NCBI GenBank assembly: GCA_016946835.1
Contig: JACVTC010000029.1
Coordinates: forward strand, 1,450,001-1,513,079
From: Neocallimastix lanati (nom. inval.)
Lineage: Eukaryota; Neocallimastigomycota; Neocallimastigomycetes; Neocallimastigales; Neocallimastigaceae
Direction of reading: 5' to 3'
Length of the DNA: 63,079 bases
The translations under genes and the position numbers were made by a program. Below, in pieces: positions 24,001 through 34,708 of this stretch. Below the pieces are notes generated by a model. The model was given only the letters and a program-made list of their open reading frames with translations. It did no database searches and was not told the DNA's origin. How positions within the stretch are numbered: the first letter of the stretch is position 1; every line of letters starts with the position of its first letter.

Positions 24001-24990
24001 TGGGAAAGAGATGTCTTCAAACCCTCAAAAGCTAAAAAAGCAATTATTTACAAAAGGAGAATGATTTTGGATTTATTTCAGAAATCAGAAGCTTAACATT
24101 TCAATATCCTAAATATCATTTAGGATTCTTTTGGATTTCTCGAATTAGGTGTGGTTTTAAATTCGACATTAGTATTTCCATTAAAAAAAAAATAGTTTCT
24201 GAATGATGATTTCCCTAAATGTTACCCTTGTTGTGGTGTTAGTGTACCTAGCTTTTCTCACTGGATCTTTACCTGTAAAGAATTGGAAAATTACTAAAAT
24301 AAATATTTACCTTTTCCTTAATGATCTCTTTTTGAACTTTGCAATGATAATTGAACAAAAATCCTTGGATGTTTCTTTAGATTCAGAAAAGGATGATGAT
24401 AATATTTATTATTATATATTGAGTGCACTCCTTGGTGGGCGTTCAATATATTCAAAAATTAAAGTTAATGATGGGGAACAAAGACAATTAGTTGACAATA
24501 TTTTTAAACAAAGTTCAACTTCGTCAACTGTTCCGTATTTTGTGGGGATTGCAAAGTTTTCTAACAAACGTAATACCATTAATTTGTCGATCTTTTTTAG
24601 ATGGATGATTGAAATGGTATTTCCGTTGTGTATCTATGGAATCTACCGTTGCTAAAGAGAGTCGAAGTCAAAATAATATATAAAAGCATGGATTTTTCCA
24701 CTTCCCGGTGAAAGATCGGATACAGATTCATTTTGATAACAATAATACTGATATTATTACTGGCAATCATGGACGTTGGTGTGATCATCATCAAAAGGAA
24801 AGGAGAAATAAAAAAAAAAAGTTAGTAGGCTATGGCTTCTAAATGCACTCACTTTAAATAATTATTATAATATATAATATTATTTTTCATGTATTTTTTT
24901 TTTTTTTTTATTATTTTTCATTTAAATCATGTCATTTTATTATAATAAATTAAATAAAATTATTCTCAAAGTCAAAAAAAAAAAAAAAAA
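21020..24990 (+). mobile_element. LINE copy B: near full-length but decayed, with endonuclease and RT
   Basis: The first ATG (21020, MDNTSLNSATIPVLRRG) opens a region of about 150 residues in front of the endonuclease. APE-type endonuclease pieces follow: SWNING (21476), ICICLQEVG (21550; the catalytic Glu of the QE motif) and GNIYVP (21786). The RT region has a PGPDGIPIEFFKACF block at about 22505, FNKIWDGDFPEEWNSAS, LINVGLK, LDLKK/AYDSVPIFN (frameshifted near 22950), GVRQGCPLSPILFNLF and a damaged F-A-D-D block at about 23236. A zinc-knuckle block (CYPCCGV...FSHWIFTCK) lies near 24220-24280. The element ends with A17 at 24974-24990. Many frameshifts and stops make it inactive. Family knowledge: such elements move by target-primed reverse transcription. 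Confidence 0.85.
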
Positions 24991-24995
24991 GAAGG

Positions 24996-25069
24996 TCAAA
25001 ATTTTAGTGTTAATCCTTATTAATCTATAATTTTATTATTATTAGAAAATTTTTTATTTATAAATACTT
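24996..25069. repeat. Dispersed 70-bp block X, copy 2
   Basis: Matches 17561-17632. It lies between the poly-A tail of LINE B and the truncated start of LINE C. Confidence 0.5.
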
Positions 25070-25450
25070 TTTCAAAGGTTCATCTGAGTCACCTGTTCCA
25101 AAAAAAAAAAAAAAAAAAAAAAAAAATTGTAGACTTGGCAGAATTCTTAACTAGCGAGCGCTATACCTATCCTAAAGTGGTTTCATTTTGAGCTATTATT
25201 TGATAGGTATTCCAAAAAAACATCAAACTTAATAACCAAGAGCCGTCGACGTCGTACTGGTAAGGGCATAATGAATAATACAAAATACAGGATTCATCAT
25301 CTCTTCCTACGATAGGGTGAATCTCGCCTTTTGTAGTTCAATAAATGATGAATCCCCCCCTCGGGGGGAGAGTTTAGTGGACATCACCACTATCTAAATT
25401 TTTTTAAAAAAGATATCACTTCCCTCCTCCTCTTTTTCGAGGCGAAATGT
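25070..25450 (+). mobile_element. LINE copy C: 3' ORF end fragment, same subfamily as copy A
   Basis: From TTTTTCAAAGGTTCATCTGAGTC it follows the tail of copy A (19648-19960), but with many small insertions. A five-base A run of copy A (in CCTGTTCCAAAAATTG) is 27 bases long here (25100-25126). Other small expansions include the C7/G6 blocks near 25355-25370. Confidence 0.75.
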
Positions 25451-25544
25451 GCAATTGCTCAGGTAAGGTGATTTTTTTAAAAAAAAATAAAAATAAAAAT
25501 AAAAAAAAAATGTAAAAACTCGAAACATTTACTATCTCTGATTT

Positions 25545-26469
25545 TTACTTAGCGATATCTCTCGTTGTAGATGTCATGCTTGGGATAAAGAAAATTAAAT
25601 TTTAGCTGCAAAAATTAGATAAATTTCCATCAAAAAAAAGCTATTTTAAACTTTTACTGGGACAGAGATATGGCAGGAAAAATCAATCAAAGCTAAGGCT
25701 TATAAAAAAAAAAAAAAAAAAAGTAAATAAATTTTAGAAAAATATAGAGAGCATCTTAAGCTAAACTCTAAATATCCTGAATTTAGCACTGGCTTCCAAT
25801 GGGTACTTCGTGCCAGATGTAGATATAAATTTGATGCTCGTGTTTCTAAAGCTACCAATATTGATTGAAGAAGACTGTCCTGAAAGGTGTCAAATGTGTT
25901 CTTGTTGTTATAAAAAAAAAAAAAAAAAAAAAGTAATCCTCGATCAGAACATTGGTTTTTCTAAATGTTATCTTTACCGTGAATAAATATTTTAAGGATA
26001 TTGAAATTCTTTATGAAATATTTTATATTATTTTTAAATATTGTCCAATATTTAAAAATAATGTAGACGTCGACACTTTAATCACAGATATGAATAATAT
26101 AGAACTATGTTCTAATTCTAATAGTAGTAAAGAAGTATATAATATGAATAATAGTAACAATAGAAATAATATTGTTAATAATAGTAGAAATAATGATAGT
26201 GAAAATAGAAATTATTAATATTAGTGACAATGAAAATTATAATATCATTACTACTAATTTAGTGAATAGTTTCAATTGGTGAAATTCGTGTCAATTTAAG
26301 TAATTTTTCTGAATAATGAGTGTGTAAGCATATATATATGTGACGTGGTACCGATTATATTATATATAATTTTCTTCTTGGTGGAAGAGATGTAGACATT
26401 ATTGATTTAAATTTATAAAAAGGAATGGGATATTTTGTTTAAGAGCTAAATCATTTCTGGTGGACTATT

Positions 26470-26517
<48 letters not shown>

Positions 26518-26987
26518 GCCATTCTTGGTGCGATCTACGGCTCTCTTAAACAGAAATTATGCTTAGGGCTAGTACTCGGCAAGGATTACTATTCCCAAAA
26601 ATATATAAGCGCAAGCTAACCAACTAACCAAGGAGCGTCAACGCTGAAAATGCAGTAAGACAGGCTAGCAGGGCACTATGCTTCTGAAAGGAGAAGACCA
26701 TAATTTCTTTCAGATAATCCATTCACACCCTAATCCATAAGGAGGTGAGGTTTGTTGCCTAGGAACTTTTTTTTTCTGAATCTATTTATACCCTTTATTT
26801 TTTGAATTTTAATTTTTTTTTTTTTTATTTCACGTTACTATTTCAATTATTATGATGTTCTAATTGGACAAAAAAAAATAATATTTATTTATTTTATTAA
26901 TTTTAAGTTTTTTTTTCTATTATTGAAATTAAAAATATTCATGTAATTAATAAATGAAAAAATAAATAAAGTTCGCAGTAATTGGGG

Positions 26988-27019
<32 letters not shown>
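25545..27019 (+). mobile_element. LINE copy D: C-terminal ORF2 and 3' untranslated region of a diverged subfamily
   Basis: Broken frames include LNSKYPEFSTGFQWVLRARC (25760) and the zinc-knuckle region CPERCQMCSCCYK (25878). After an A20 expansion comes SEHWFF (25947). An Asn/Ser-rich segment (26060-26220) and FLLGGRDVDI (26381) follow; FLLGG also occurs in copy A. After a tract of nearly 50 A (26469-26515) a 3' untranslated region of relatively normal base composition runs to A25 at 26995-27019. Part of this region recurs in inverted orientation at 33240-33690. Confidence 0.75.
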
Positions 27020-27025
<6 letters not shown>

Positions 27026-27029
27026 TCAC

Positions 27030-27628
27030 AAGGTAAATATCGAGATATTAATGGGCAATATGATAATAATTATTATTATCCTTCTTCTGAGGGAAAAGGA
27101 ATTGATAATCTTTTTTTATAGATGAAGGTCATTGGACTTGAACATGATGATTTTGATAATACCAATGAACGTATCATAACATATAATGCTACCATTTATC
27201 ATAATAACTTATTTTCGACCTAAAAAGATAAAAATGTAAAGAGTTGCTATATTTCAAAGGATGATAAAAAAAAAAATCATGTATTCGGGTAAACGTTCAA
27301 GACACGATATAGCCATGGCATTCATAGCCGCTGGAACTCTCATTTAGTGCAGCAAAAAAAAAAAAAAAAAAAAAAAAATAAAAAAAAAAATATATATATA
27401 TATATATATGTAATAGCACAATTCTATTCTACAAAAGAATTATTAATGGGTTTAGATTTACGTAAATCGCTATTCAAAACCCTATACAACAGTTCTTAAT
27501 TTATCAATTGATGGTATAATAGTAATATAGCCAAACTCTATAGGATAAAATTAATGAATTAACAAAGAATAATAATTATTATAGTGGCATCGGTAGGAAA
27601 TTTTTGATGGAGAAGTCTGTACAACAAG

Positions 27629-27670
<42 letters not shown>

Positions 27671-28310
27671 GGTGAAAAAAATATTAAAGAAAAAAAAATT
27701 TTTTTTTTTCAGGTTATGATAATGTTATATTAGTCTGGGTATGGTTTTAACATGAATTTAGGTAATCCTTTATAAATATGTAGATTTTTCAAATTATGGA
27801 AAATTCATTAGTATTTTCGGTCCTGGTAATAAAGGTTGATGTTTTAAATAATAGTCATTATTTAGCTCAAGGAACTTCAGCTTCTTCTGCATTAATGTCA
27901 GACGATTCCACAAATTAAATATACTACTTCTTCAATGTCACAAATTAAATATACTACTTCTTCAATGTCACAAATTAAATACACTACTTCTTCAATGTTA
28001 GATAAATTGATTAATCTTTCACTTAAATATATTATGAAGGATTTACCCGCTAATACAACTAATAGATTTATTAATAATGGAAAACATTCGTGTATATTAT
28101 TCTGGCCCAACTACTGTAACTTCTAAAGTACAATATAGACGTGTATCTTCCTATGGAGCCTGTGCTGACTCTGAAACATGTTGTAGTGAATATGGCTATT
28201 GTGGGAATACAGGTGCATACTGTGTCAAAGGTTGTCAACCACAATGTGGTATTTGTTCAGCAGCAGCATCCACTAAGTGAAAGAAAACTACTACTACTAT
28301 TATTAAGAAG

Positions 28311-28350
<40 letters not shown>

Positions 28351-28490
28351 TCTATTAAGAAGAAAAACAATTACTACGACTACTAAAAGAAAAATTCCAA
28401 TATCAACCGCTTTTTTAAAGATGTGGACCTGAATATGGTGCTTACAGCAATTCAAAATTATGTTGTAGTCAATAGGGCTATTTGTAAATA
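27030..28490 (+). pseudogene. Subtilisin-like (S8) protease with CBM18 chitin-binding domains, pseudogene
   Basis: Frame-broken + strand translation gives a subtilisin order. GKGIDNLF and LEHDDFDNTNERIITY (27098-27180) mark the catalytic Asp region. A damaged His region (RSRHDIAMAFIAAGT) lies near 27297. SGIGR and FFDGEVCT follow near 27585, GYDNVI at 27714 and SNYGKFIS/IFGPG near 27790. GTSASSALM at 27872 matches the catalytic Ser motif. A hevein-type CBM18 (YGACADSETCCSEYGYCG, 28151-28204) and a Lys/Thr linker follow, then a second broken CBM18 (CGPEYG...LCCSQ, 28425). Long A tracts have expanded at 27354-27378, 27631-27665 and 28310-28347. Family knowledge: gut-fungal secreted proteases often carry CBM18. 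It cannot make an active enzyme. Confidence 0.8.
27914..28003 (+). repeat. Three tandem copies of a 30-bp unit inside the pseudogene
   Basis: The unit CACAAATTAAATATACTACT... is repeated three times, giving QIKYTTSSMS three times in frame, right after the catalytic Ser region. The copies are almost identical, so the triplication looks recent. Confidence 0.8.
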
Positions 28491-28494
28491 AATA

Positions 28495-30787
28495 AATTTT
28501 TATTTTTTTTAAAAATAAAAAAAAAAAAAAAAAAGAAAAGAAAAAAAAGTAATTATAAAAATAATAATAATAAAATAACATAAAATAATAATAATAAATT
28601 AAATTTAACTAAATAAAAAAATAAAATAAAAAATAAAAAAATAATTTGAAAATTAAAAAGTTGTATATAGTTTAATTAAAAAACCAAAATACTAATAATA
28701 GTATATAATTTAATTAAAAAGTAAAATAATAATAATATATATAATTACGGAAGTAAAAAAAAAAAAAAAAAAAAAATTTAAAAATTTAAAAATTTATATA
28801 TATTAATGAAATATATTATATTTTATATTATTTTAAATAATAATATATAATTGATATAGAATATAAATAAAAACTTTAATTAATATAAAAATTAATTTAT
28901 TATAAACACATAAATATATTAAAAATTATGTTAATTGTAAATTGGTAAATTATTATAATTGTGGCTAGTGAAAATATCATTAGAACTTAGGAAATTAATG
29001 ATATCATAAAAATATGAAATTTATTGTGTATTATTAATAATTTATTATATTAAATAACTTTTATTTTATTTCTAATATTTATTATATTTTATAACATTTA
29101 ATTATGTATATATATTTTATTAAACTTTATATTTTATTATATGAAAACTTTATTATAAATGTAAATTATTTTATATTGTGTAATTGTTAAGTTGTTAATT
29201 AACTAATTATTATTACTAAATAAATAAAAATAAATATTAAAAAGAATATAATCGCTTCTCCCAAAAAGTGGAAATTAGAATCGAGTTATATCATAATATA
29301 ATATATTTAAATTAGAAATATTAATATAAAAAATATTAAAATAAAAACTAATAAAGATAATATTAGTAGTAAGAAACCCATTTAACCATTATTATATATG
29401 TAAAAAAAAATAAAAAAAAAAAAAAAAAAATTTAGATAATAAAATAAATAATAATAAAAAAGAAAAAATAAATAATAATAAAAAAAAAAATAAAAAAATA
29501 TAAAAATAAAAAAATATATATATATATATTAAAATTTAAATAAAAATAAAAAGTAGTATGTTAATATATATATACATTATGATATAAAATGAAATATTCA
29601 AACCTTAATTAATATAAAATAGTTTTATTATTCAATCATAAATTAATGACATAAATCAAATTTAAATCTAATGATTTTACAACAATTTCAATATGTGGCT
29701 TGATTTCTATATATTAATTATATTTATAATTAATAATAAATTTTATAGCATAAATCAATGTTTTAATTATATTCTTATTATTTTATATTTATATTTATAT
29801 AGTTATTAAATATTTCCTTAAATAATAATTACTAATAGTTTATTCTAATCACAAGAACAATTAATTAAATAGTTAATTATAACTAAATAACATAAAAATA
29901 AAGCATTTCTCTGAATTAAGAGAAGGGCTGTAGTCGTCGTTGTTAAGTAAAAGTTAAGATTAAAAGTTATATTATGTTAAGTTAGTTTGTAATTAAAAGA
30001 ATAAGTTGTATATCAATTATTAATTATTCTATTTATTATTATTATAGGTTTAATATATTGTTAGCATATATGTAAAATAAAAGTAAAATATACGTTAAAT
30101 GTATTGTAATGTACTGTAATATAAATAATATAAATATGTATAAGCCACAATGTATTACTATAAACCATGTAAATTTATTAATATTTATTATTGGTAATGT
30201 AAATTAAACTCATAAAAAATTTAATTTAAATTCAATAAATTTTATTTATATTTAATTAAAATTCAATAAGTTTTATTTATATTTAATTAAAGTTTAATAT
30301 TTAATACAATAAAATTCTATATGTTTGATATTTTAATTATTACAAAATATTAATTCATTATTGATGTAATACAATCAATATACATATCAATATACAGATA
30401 CTATACAAATGTAGATTACTAATATAAAATATAAAATATAAAACTGAAATTACATTCTTATTTAATTAATTTTTTTTAATTTATCTATCATATATTTATT
30501 TGTTAATTGTTATTTTTTTGTAATTATACATATAAAATAAATAAAACAAAAAAAAAAAAATAATAATAAAAAAAAAAAAAAATAAAAAAGAAAAAATTTG
30601 CTAAAAAAAAAATTTTTTTTTTTTTATTTTAATTTCAAAATTATAAACTTACATTAAAATAATAAACAAAACAAAATTAATTTTAATTTTAAAAAAAATA
30701 TATTTTTTTAAATTATTTTGAAAGTAGAAAATATTTTATATTATCTTTTTTTTTTTTTTTTAAGAAAAAATATCTTTATTTTTAAAA
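28495..30787. other. AT-rich intergenic DNA upstream of the orphan gene
   Basis: Contains AT-rich near-repeats such as GTATATAATTTAATTAAAAAG (28660-28720), AATAATA runs and A tracts. Two short stretches are less AT-rich (29248-29290 and 29905-29960, with CTCTGAATTAAGAGAAGG). I could not fold either into a tRNA or known RNA. No gene was seen. Confidence 0.55.
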
Positions 30788-31588
30788 ATGGAATATATGC
30801 AAAAAGTAATTGATGGTGAAATTCATTTGGAAAATGCAGAAATTAATAGTCCCTTACAAGACGCACAGCAACTGAATCTAAATTATTTATTTAACCAGGG
30901 AATTCAAAATGAAGTTCTTTTTGCACCACAAGAGCAGGGTAATCAACGTAACATTCGTCCAGATCATCATGAAGGTCAGAGTGCACCTATGAACTTTCCA
31001 ATAAATCAGCAAGGTCAAGGTGTTATCCAAGAAATTCAATTAAGTAATCTAGGTCAGAGTTTTCCACCGATTAATCCAATGAACCCGTTAGGTCAAGCTC
31101 ATCTTAATAATCTAGGACAGAATGTTCCTCTAGTTCCGGTTCCTCTGAACATTCCATTAAATCAGCAACTTGACTATATAAGAATGCAAAGGTTAAATGA
31201 TCATCATGAAGGTCAGAGTGCACCAATGAACTTTCCAATAAATCAGCAAGGTCAAGGTATTATCCAAGAAATTCAATTAGGTAATCGAGGTCAGGATCTT
31301 CCAACGGCTATTCCAAAGAACCCGCTAGGTCAAATTCATCCTAGTAATCTAGCTCAGAATGTTCCTCTGGTTCCGGTTCCTCTGAACATTCCATTAAATC
31401 AGCAACTTGACTATTTAAGAATACAAAGATTAGTTGATCTGCAGAGAAGTTTGGTTGAAAATGTATTAAGGGAATTGATAACTCTGGAAATTATGAAAAG
31501 AAGAGTTGGAAAATTACATAAAAGTATTGCTTATAAAGAAGATTTAATAAACAATATTAATGATCAATATCAAAATGTAATTGAATGA
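30788..31588 (+). CDS. Orphan protein with two 79-residue repeats, 266 residues
   Basis: I do not recognise this protein. It is an intact intronless frame with more balanced base composition than its surroundings. Residues 59-137 and 138-216 are two tandem repeats of exactly 79 residues, each starting DHHEGQSAPMNFPINQQGQG and ending NQQLDY(I/L)R(M/I)QRL. They are rich in Gln, Asn and Pro and include the motif VPLVPVPLNIPLNQQL. A C-terminal charged helix (about 217-266, LQRSLVENVLRELITLEIMKRR) could form a coiled coil. No signal peptide or membrane segment is visible, so it is probably intracellular. The start ATG follows a T17 run and an A-rich leader. The gene may be real but young. Confidence 0.65.
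   Translation: MEYMQKVIDGEIHLENAEINSPLQDAQQLNLNYLFNQGIQNEVLFAPQEQGNQRNIRPDHHEGQSAPMNFPINQQGQGVIQEIQLSNLGQSFPPINPMNPLGQAHLNNLGQNVPLVPVPLNIPLNQQLDYIRMQRLNDHHEGQSAPMNFPINQQGQGIIQEIQLGNRGQDLPTAIPKNPLGQIHPSNLAQNVPLVPVPLNIPLNQQLDYLRIQRLVDLQRSLVENVLRELITLEIMKRRVGKLHKSIAYKEDLINNINDQYQNVIE
30962..31435 (+). repeat. In-frame 237-bp tandem duplication
   Basis: Copies at 30962-31198 and 31199-31435 abut without a gap. Most differences are single bases, many of them silent, which suggests that the reading frame has been kept since the duplication. Confidence 0.85.
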
Positions 31589-31691
31589 TGATGCATTGAA
31601 GTGAAAAGAGAATATATAAAATCAAATTTATATCATTTTTATTATAATGGATGGTATATATTTTCTTAAAGCATTTTAAGCATAAATGTAT

Positions 31692-31738
31692 ATAGATCAA
31701 AAGAAGAAAAATTCAACATTTTTTTTCTTTTGATCTAT
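31692..31738. promoter_or_regulatory. Strong hairpin in the 3' flank of the orphan gene
   Basis: ATAGATCAAAAGAAGAAAAA pairs with TTTTTTTTCTTTTGATCTAT around a loop of about 7 bases, with one G-T wobble. Weaker pairing extends outward (ATGTATATAGATC / GATCTATCTACAT). It could be an mRNA 3' structure or the fold of a small inverted-repeat element. Confidence 0.6.
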
Positions 31739-31759
31739 CTACATGTTCATATATATTTT

Positions 31760-32059
31760 TATAGTGATTGTTACTAAATTGTTTGAAATTAAATAAAAAA
31801 ATTAAAATAAAAATAAATCAATATTTTAAAGTATAAAACTATTAAGAATAAATTTGAATTTATTGAAAGTGTTTTTAGTTTATATCTTATATCTTATATA
31901 TATCTATATATATATATATATTTTTTAATTGTTTAATAATTGTAAAAAAGTATTTTGTTTTTTTTTTGTTTTGTAAGTTTCAATTTAAAATATGAAGAAT
32001 GAATTTATTTTTTTTTTTTTTTTTTTATCTTTATTCTATTAATATTATTTTAATCTAAG

Positions 32060-32099
<40 letters not shown>

Positions 32100-32220
32100 T
32101 AAATAAATAAAAATAGAAGTTTGATCTTTTTATGTATGGTTCATATTTATTGTTATAATAAATACTCTTAATAGTTGAGAATGTAAAGGTTATAATCCAA
32201 GTAAAAAAAATTAAAAAAAA
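31760..32220. other. AT-rich intergenic DNA with homopolymers
   Basis: T and A runs (for example A28 near 32060-32088) and short AT repeats. Nothing coding was seen. Confidence 0.55.
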
Positions 32221-32224
32221 TCAA

Positions 32225-32465
32225 GAGAAAAATTAAATCCAATCCTACTTTCTATGCCTATAGAATTCTATTCATGTCATCTTTATTCTAACTCTTCTTA
32301 ACTTCAATTTATGCTCTTGTTTTTATGAGATTTTAATATGCCCTTTGAAAAACTTAAATATATTATCAAACTTTCCTTGACTGGACTATTGCTAATTTTA
32401 CTGGTAGTAGTAATTTACTTATTCTAAAGGTTCTAAAATCTTCTTGTATCGATCAATAATGTTAC
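32225..32465 (+). mobile_element. Possible LINE endonuclease relic
   Basis: A + strand frame gives DFNMPFEKLK near 32330. After a frame change near 32372, LDWTIANFTGSSNL and SSCIDQ follow. These resemble the end of an APE-type LINE endonuclease (DFN..., SSxIDH). The match is short and broken; alternatives cannot be excluded. Confidence 0.35.
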
Positions 32466-32633
32466 CTTTAAATTTTAATAAATTAAAAATCATCATCTTA
32501 ATTTAAAATTTTCTTTAAAACTAGTATTAACTCAATTTATTTAATATTATTCAATCTGTACTTTATATGATATTCATATTCTACTATTTATTGAGATATG
32601 CACACATCCCAAATTTTATTCTCTTGTCATCTT

Positions 32634-33165
32634 AACAAAAAATATTAAAATATATTTTTGAAATTAAATATTATTAAATATGATTCTATCATTTTTTTAA
32701 ATATTAAATTATTTTAATATAATTTAAGCCACTTTTAAATTAACAATATTTGACTACGCCATATTTCAAATAATTTTTTTTTTTAAGTATCAATACTTAA
32801 GGATTAAGGTTAATTCTAACACTAACCTATAAACTTTATTTGAAATAGAGCGAGCGTAGTTTATAATTAAAAATTTAATTTATAATAAACGCGCCACATT
32901 TTTTTTTTTTTTTTTAAAAATAATTATAAATAAATAATAAATAAATAAAACTAGAAATAAAAATAAATGTGCTAACTTTTTTATTTTATTATGGTTTTAA
33001 CAAAAAATATTACAATATCTTTAAAATTAAATATTATTAAATATTATTTTACTCTTATTATTTTAATAAAAAAAAATTAGATATTATTTTTTTATTATTA
33101 TAGCAAAAATATATTTTTAAAATAATATTTAATTAGCTTATTTAATTTAAGCCACTCTTTTATGG
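32634..33165. repeat. Pair of dispersed direct repeats (about 100 bp, 365 bp apart)
   Basis: TAACAAAAAATATTAAAATAT...AATTTAAGCCAC at 32634-32733 is matched by 32999-33158, which has an insertion. Between the copies, GACTACGCCATATTTCAAAT (32752-32771) is roughly inverted at 32838-32863 (ATTTGAAATAGAGCGAGCGTAGT). The whole could be remnants of small non-autonomous elements. Confidence 0.45.
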
Positions 33166-33236
33166 ATTTATATGCGCATTTTAAATAAGACCACTTTTCG
33201 AAATGCTATACATTTTTTATATGCAATACTCCCATT

Positions 33237-33239
<3 letters not shown>

Positions 33240-33272
<33 letters not shown>

Positions 33273-33311
33273 TATTATTATTCTTTTTTATTTTGTATAT
33301 ATAATTTTTAA

Positions 33312-33342
<31 letters not shown>

Positions 33343-33690
33343 GTTCAAGTTAATCATAATAATTTATGAAATAATTAAAAATAAATTGTATAAATAAATT
33401 CACAAAACAAAGAAAAGTTCATAGGCAATGAACCTCACCTTCCAGATTATATGATTTTTTTTTATTTAAAGGAATTCTTAATCCAGATTCAGGGTTTGAA
33501 TTGATAATCTGAAAAAAATTGATTATGGTCTTCTTCTTCTTCTTCAGAGGCATTGGCCTATTGGCCTTGCTGGCCTGTCCTACAACATTTTCAGCATTAT
33601 TTCTCCTAGTTGGTTTATGACTTATCCCCTCGGAATAGGTAATCCTTGTTAAGTACTAATCTTAAGGCATAGTTAAACTAATTTATGAAA
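33240..33690 (-). mobile_element. Inverted LINE 3' end, same subfamily as copy D
   Basis: The reverse complement of 33330-33690 follows the 3' untranslated region of copy D (26555-26880): ACAAGGATTAC, GCTGAAAATG, AGGACAGGCCAGCA, GAAGACCATAAT, GGTGAGGTT and ATTATTATGA blocks come in the same order. On the minus strand it then runs into an A tract (T run at 33239-33270 on +), a plausible poly-A tail. Confidence 0.65.
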
Positions 33691-34015
33691 AAAATAAAAA
33701 ATATATATGTATACTTTTTTTTTTTTACTTGTTTTTTTTTTTTTTTTTATTAGTCATAGGCATAATTTATGAAAAAATATGTATTATATATAAAAAATTT
33801 TATTTTTTTTTCATGAAAATATATTTTTTTCAATATTAATTATCAATATATATATATATATTTCATTACATATTCCTATCATCATTAAATACAATTAGTA
33901 GTATTTATAATCATATTTAATAATAAAATTATATTTATAATTATATATTTATATTACAAATTTATAATCAAAACTAAAATAATAATATTAATAATAATAA
34001 AAACTTTGTATTTAT

Positions 34016-34017
34016 AA

Positions 34018-34088
<71 letters not shown>

Positions 34089-34092
34089 ATTA
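34016..34092. repeat. (AAAT)n tetranucleotide microsatellite
   Basis: About 18 uninterrupted TAAA units. Confidence 0.95.
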
Positions 34093-34214
34093 AAGAAGAG
34101 CTAAGCCTACCAAATACAGAATTCTTTTTTTTTTTTTTTTTTTTTGGCTATTGTCAAAAATTTTAGAGAATGTATCCGATCCAAATTTAAATGGGATATT
34201 ATCCAAATAAAATT

Positions 34215-34260
<46 letters not shown>

Positions 34261-34708
34261 TTAGATAACTTTCAAATATTAATAAAAATTACTATACAAA
34301 AATTTCAATTTCTTAAAATATGTATATATATCTCATATATATATATATAAATTTGTAATAAATACAGATATTTCAATATAATAATTTATTTTATATTATT
34401 TCATTAAGAAAAAAAAATAATGTTTTTTTTTTTAAAAAAAAAAATAATTTAGAACCAGAATTATAATGAAATGACCATATATCGTTTTTTTTTTTTATTT
34501 TTTTTTTTTGTATTTAATTTTTAATTTTTATAATATTAATGAAAGATAATAAATTATATACTTTAAAAGAATTAATTAATAGCATAGATTATGATTGCTA
34601 AAATAAGTTATTCTATTTTTTTTTTTTTTTTTTTTTTTCATAAAATAATAAATAAATAAATGACAACTTTATTCTAATATAATTGTGTATCTGAATCATC
34701 AGTCGTCA

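Noticed and set aside
25952-26218. Stand-alone Asn-rich gene
   Set aside because: It is part of LINE D, between the zinc-knuckle region and the FLLGG block, in a broken frame.
28077-28280. Separate small chitin-binding (hevein-like) gene
   Set aside because: It is the continuation of the broken subtilisin frame; no own signal peptide or start, and a second broken CBM18 follows.
29900-29970. Possible tRNA or small RNA in a less AT-rich patch
   Set aside because: No cloverleaf, box A/B or snoRNA C/D boxes could be placed; only a short CTCT...AGAG stem is visible.
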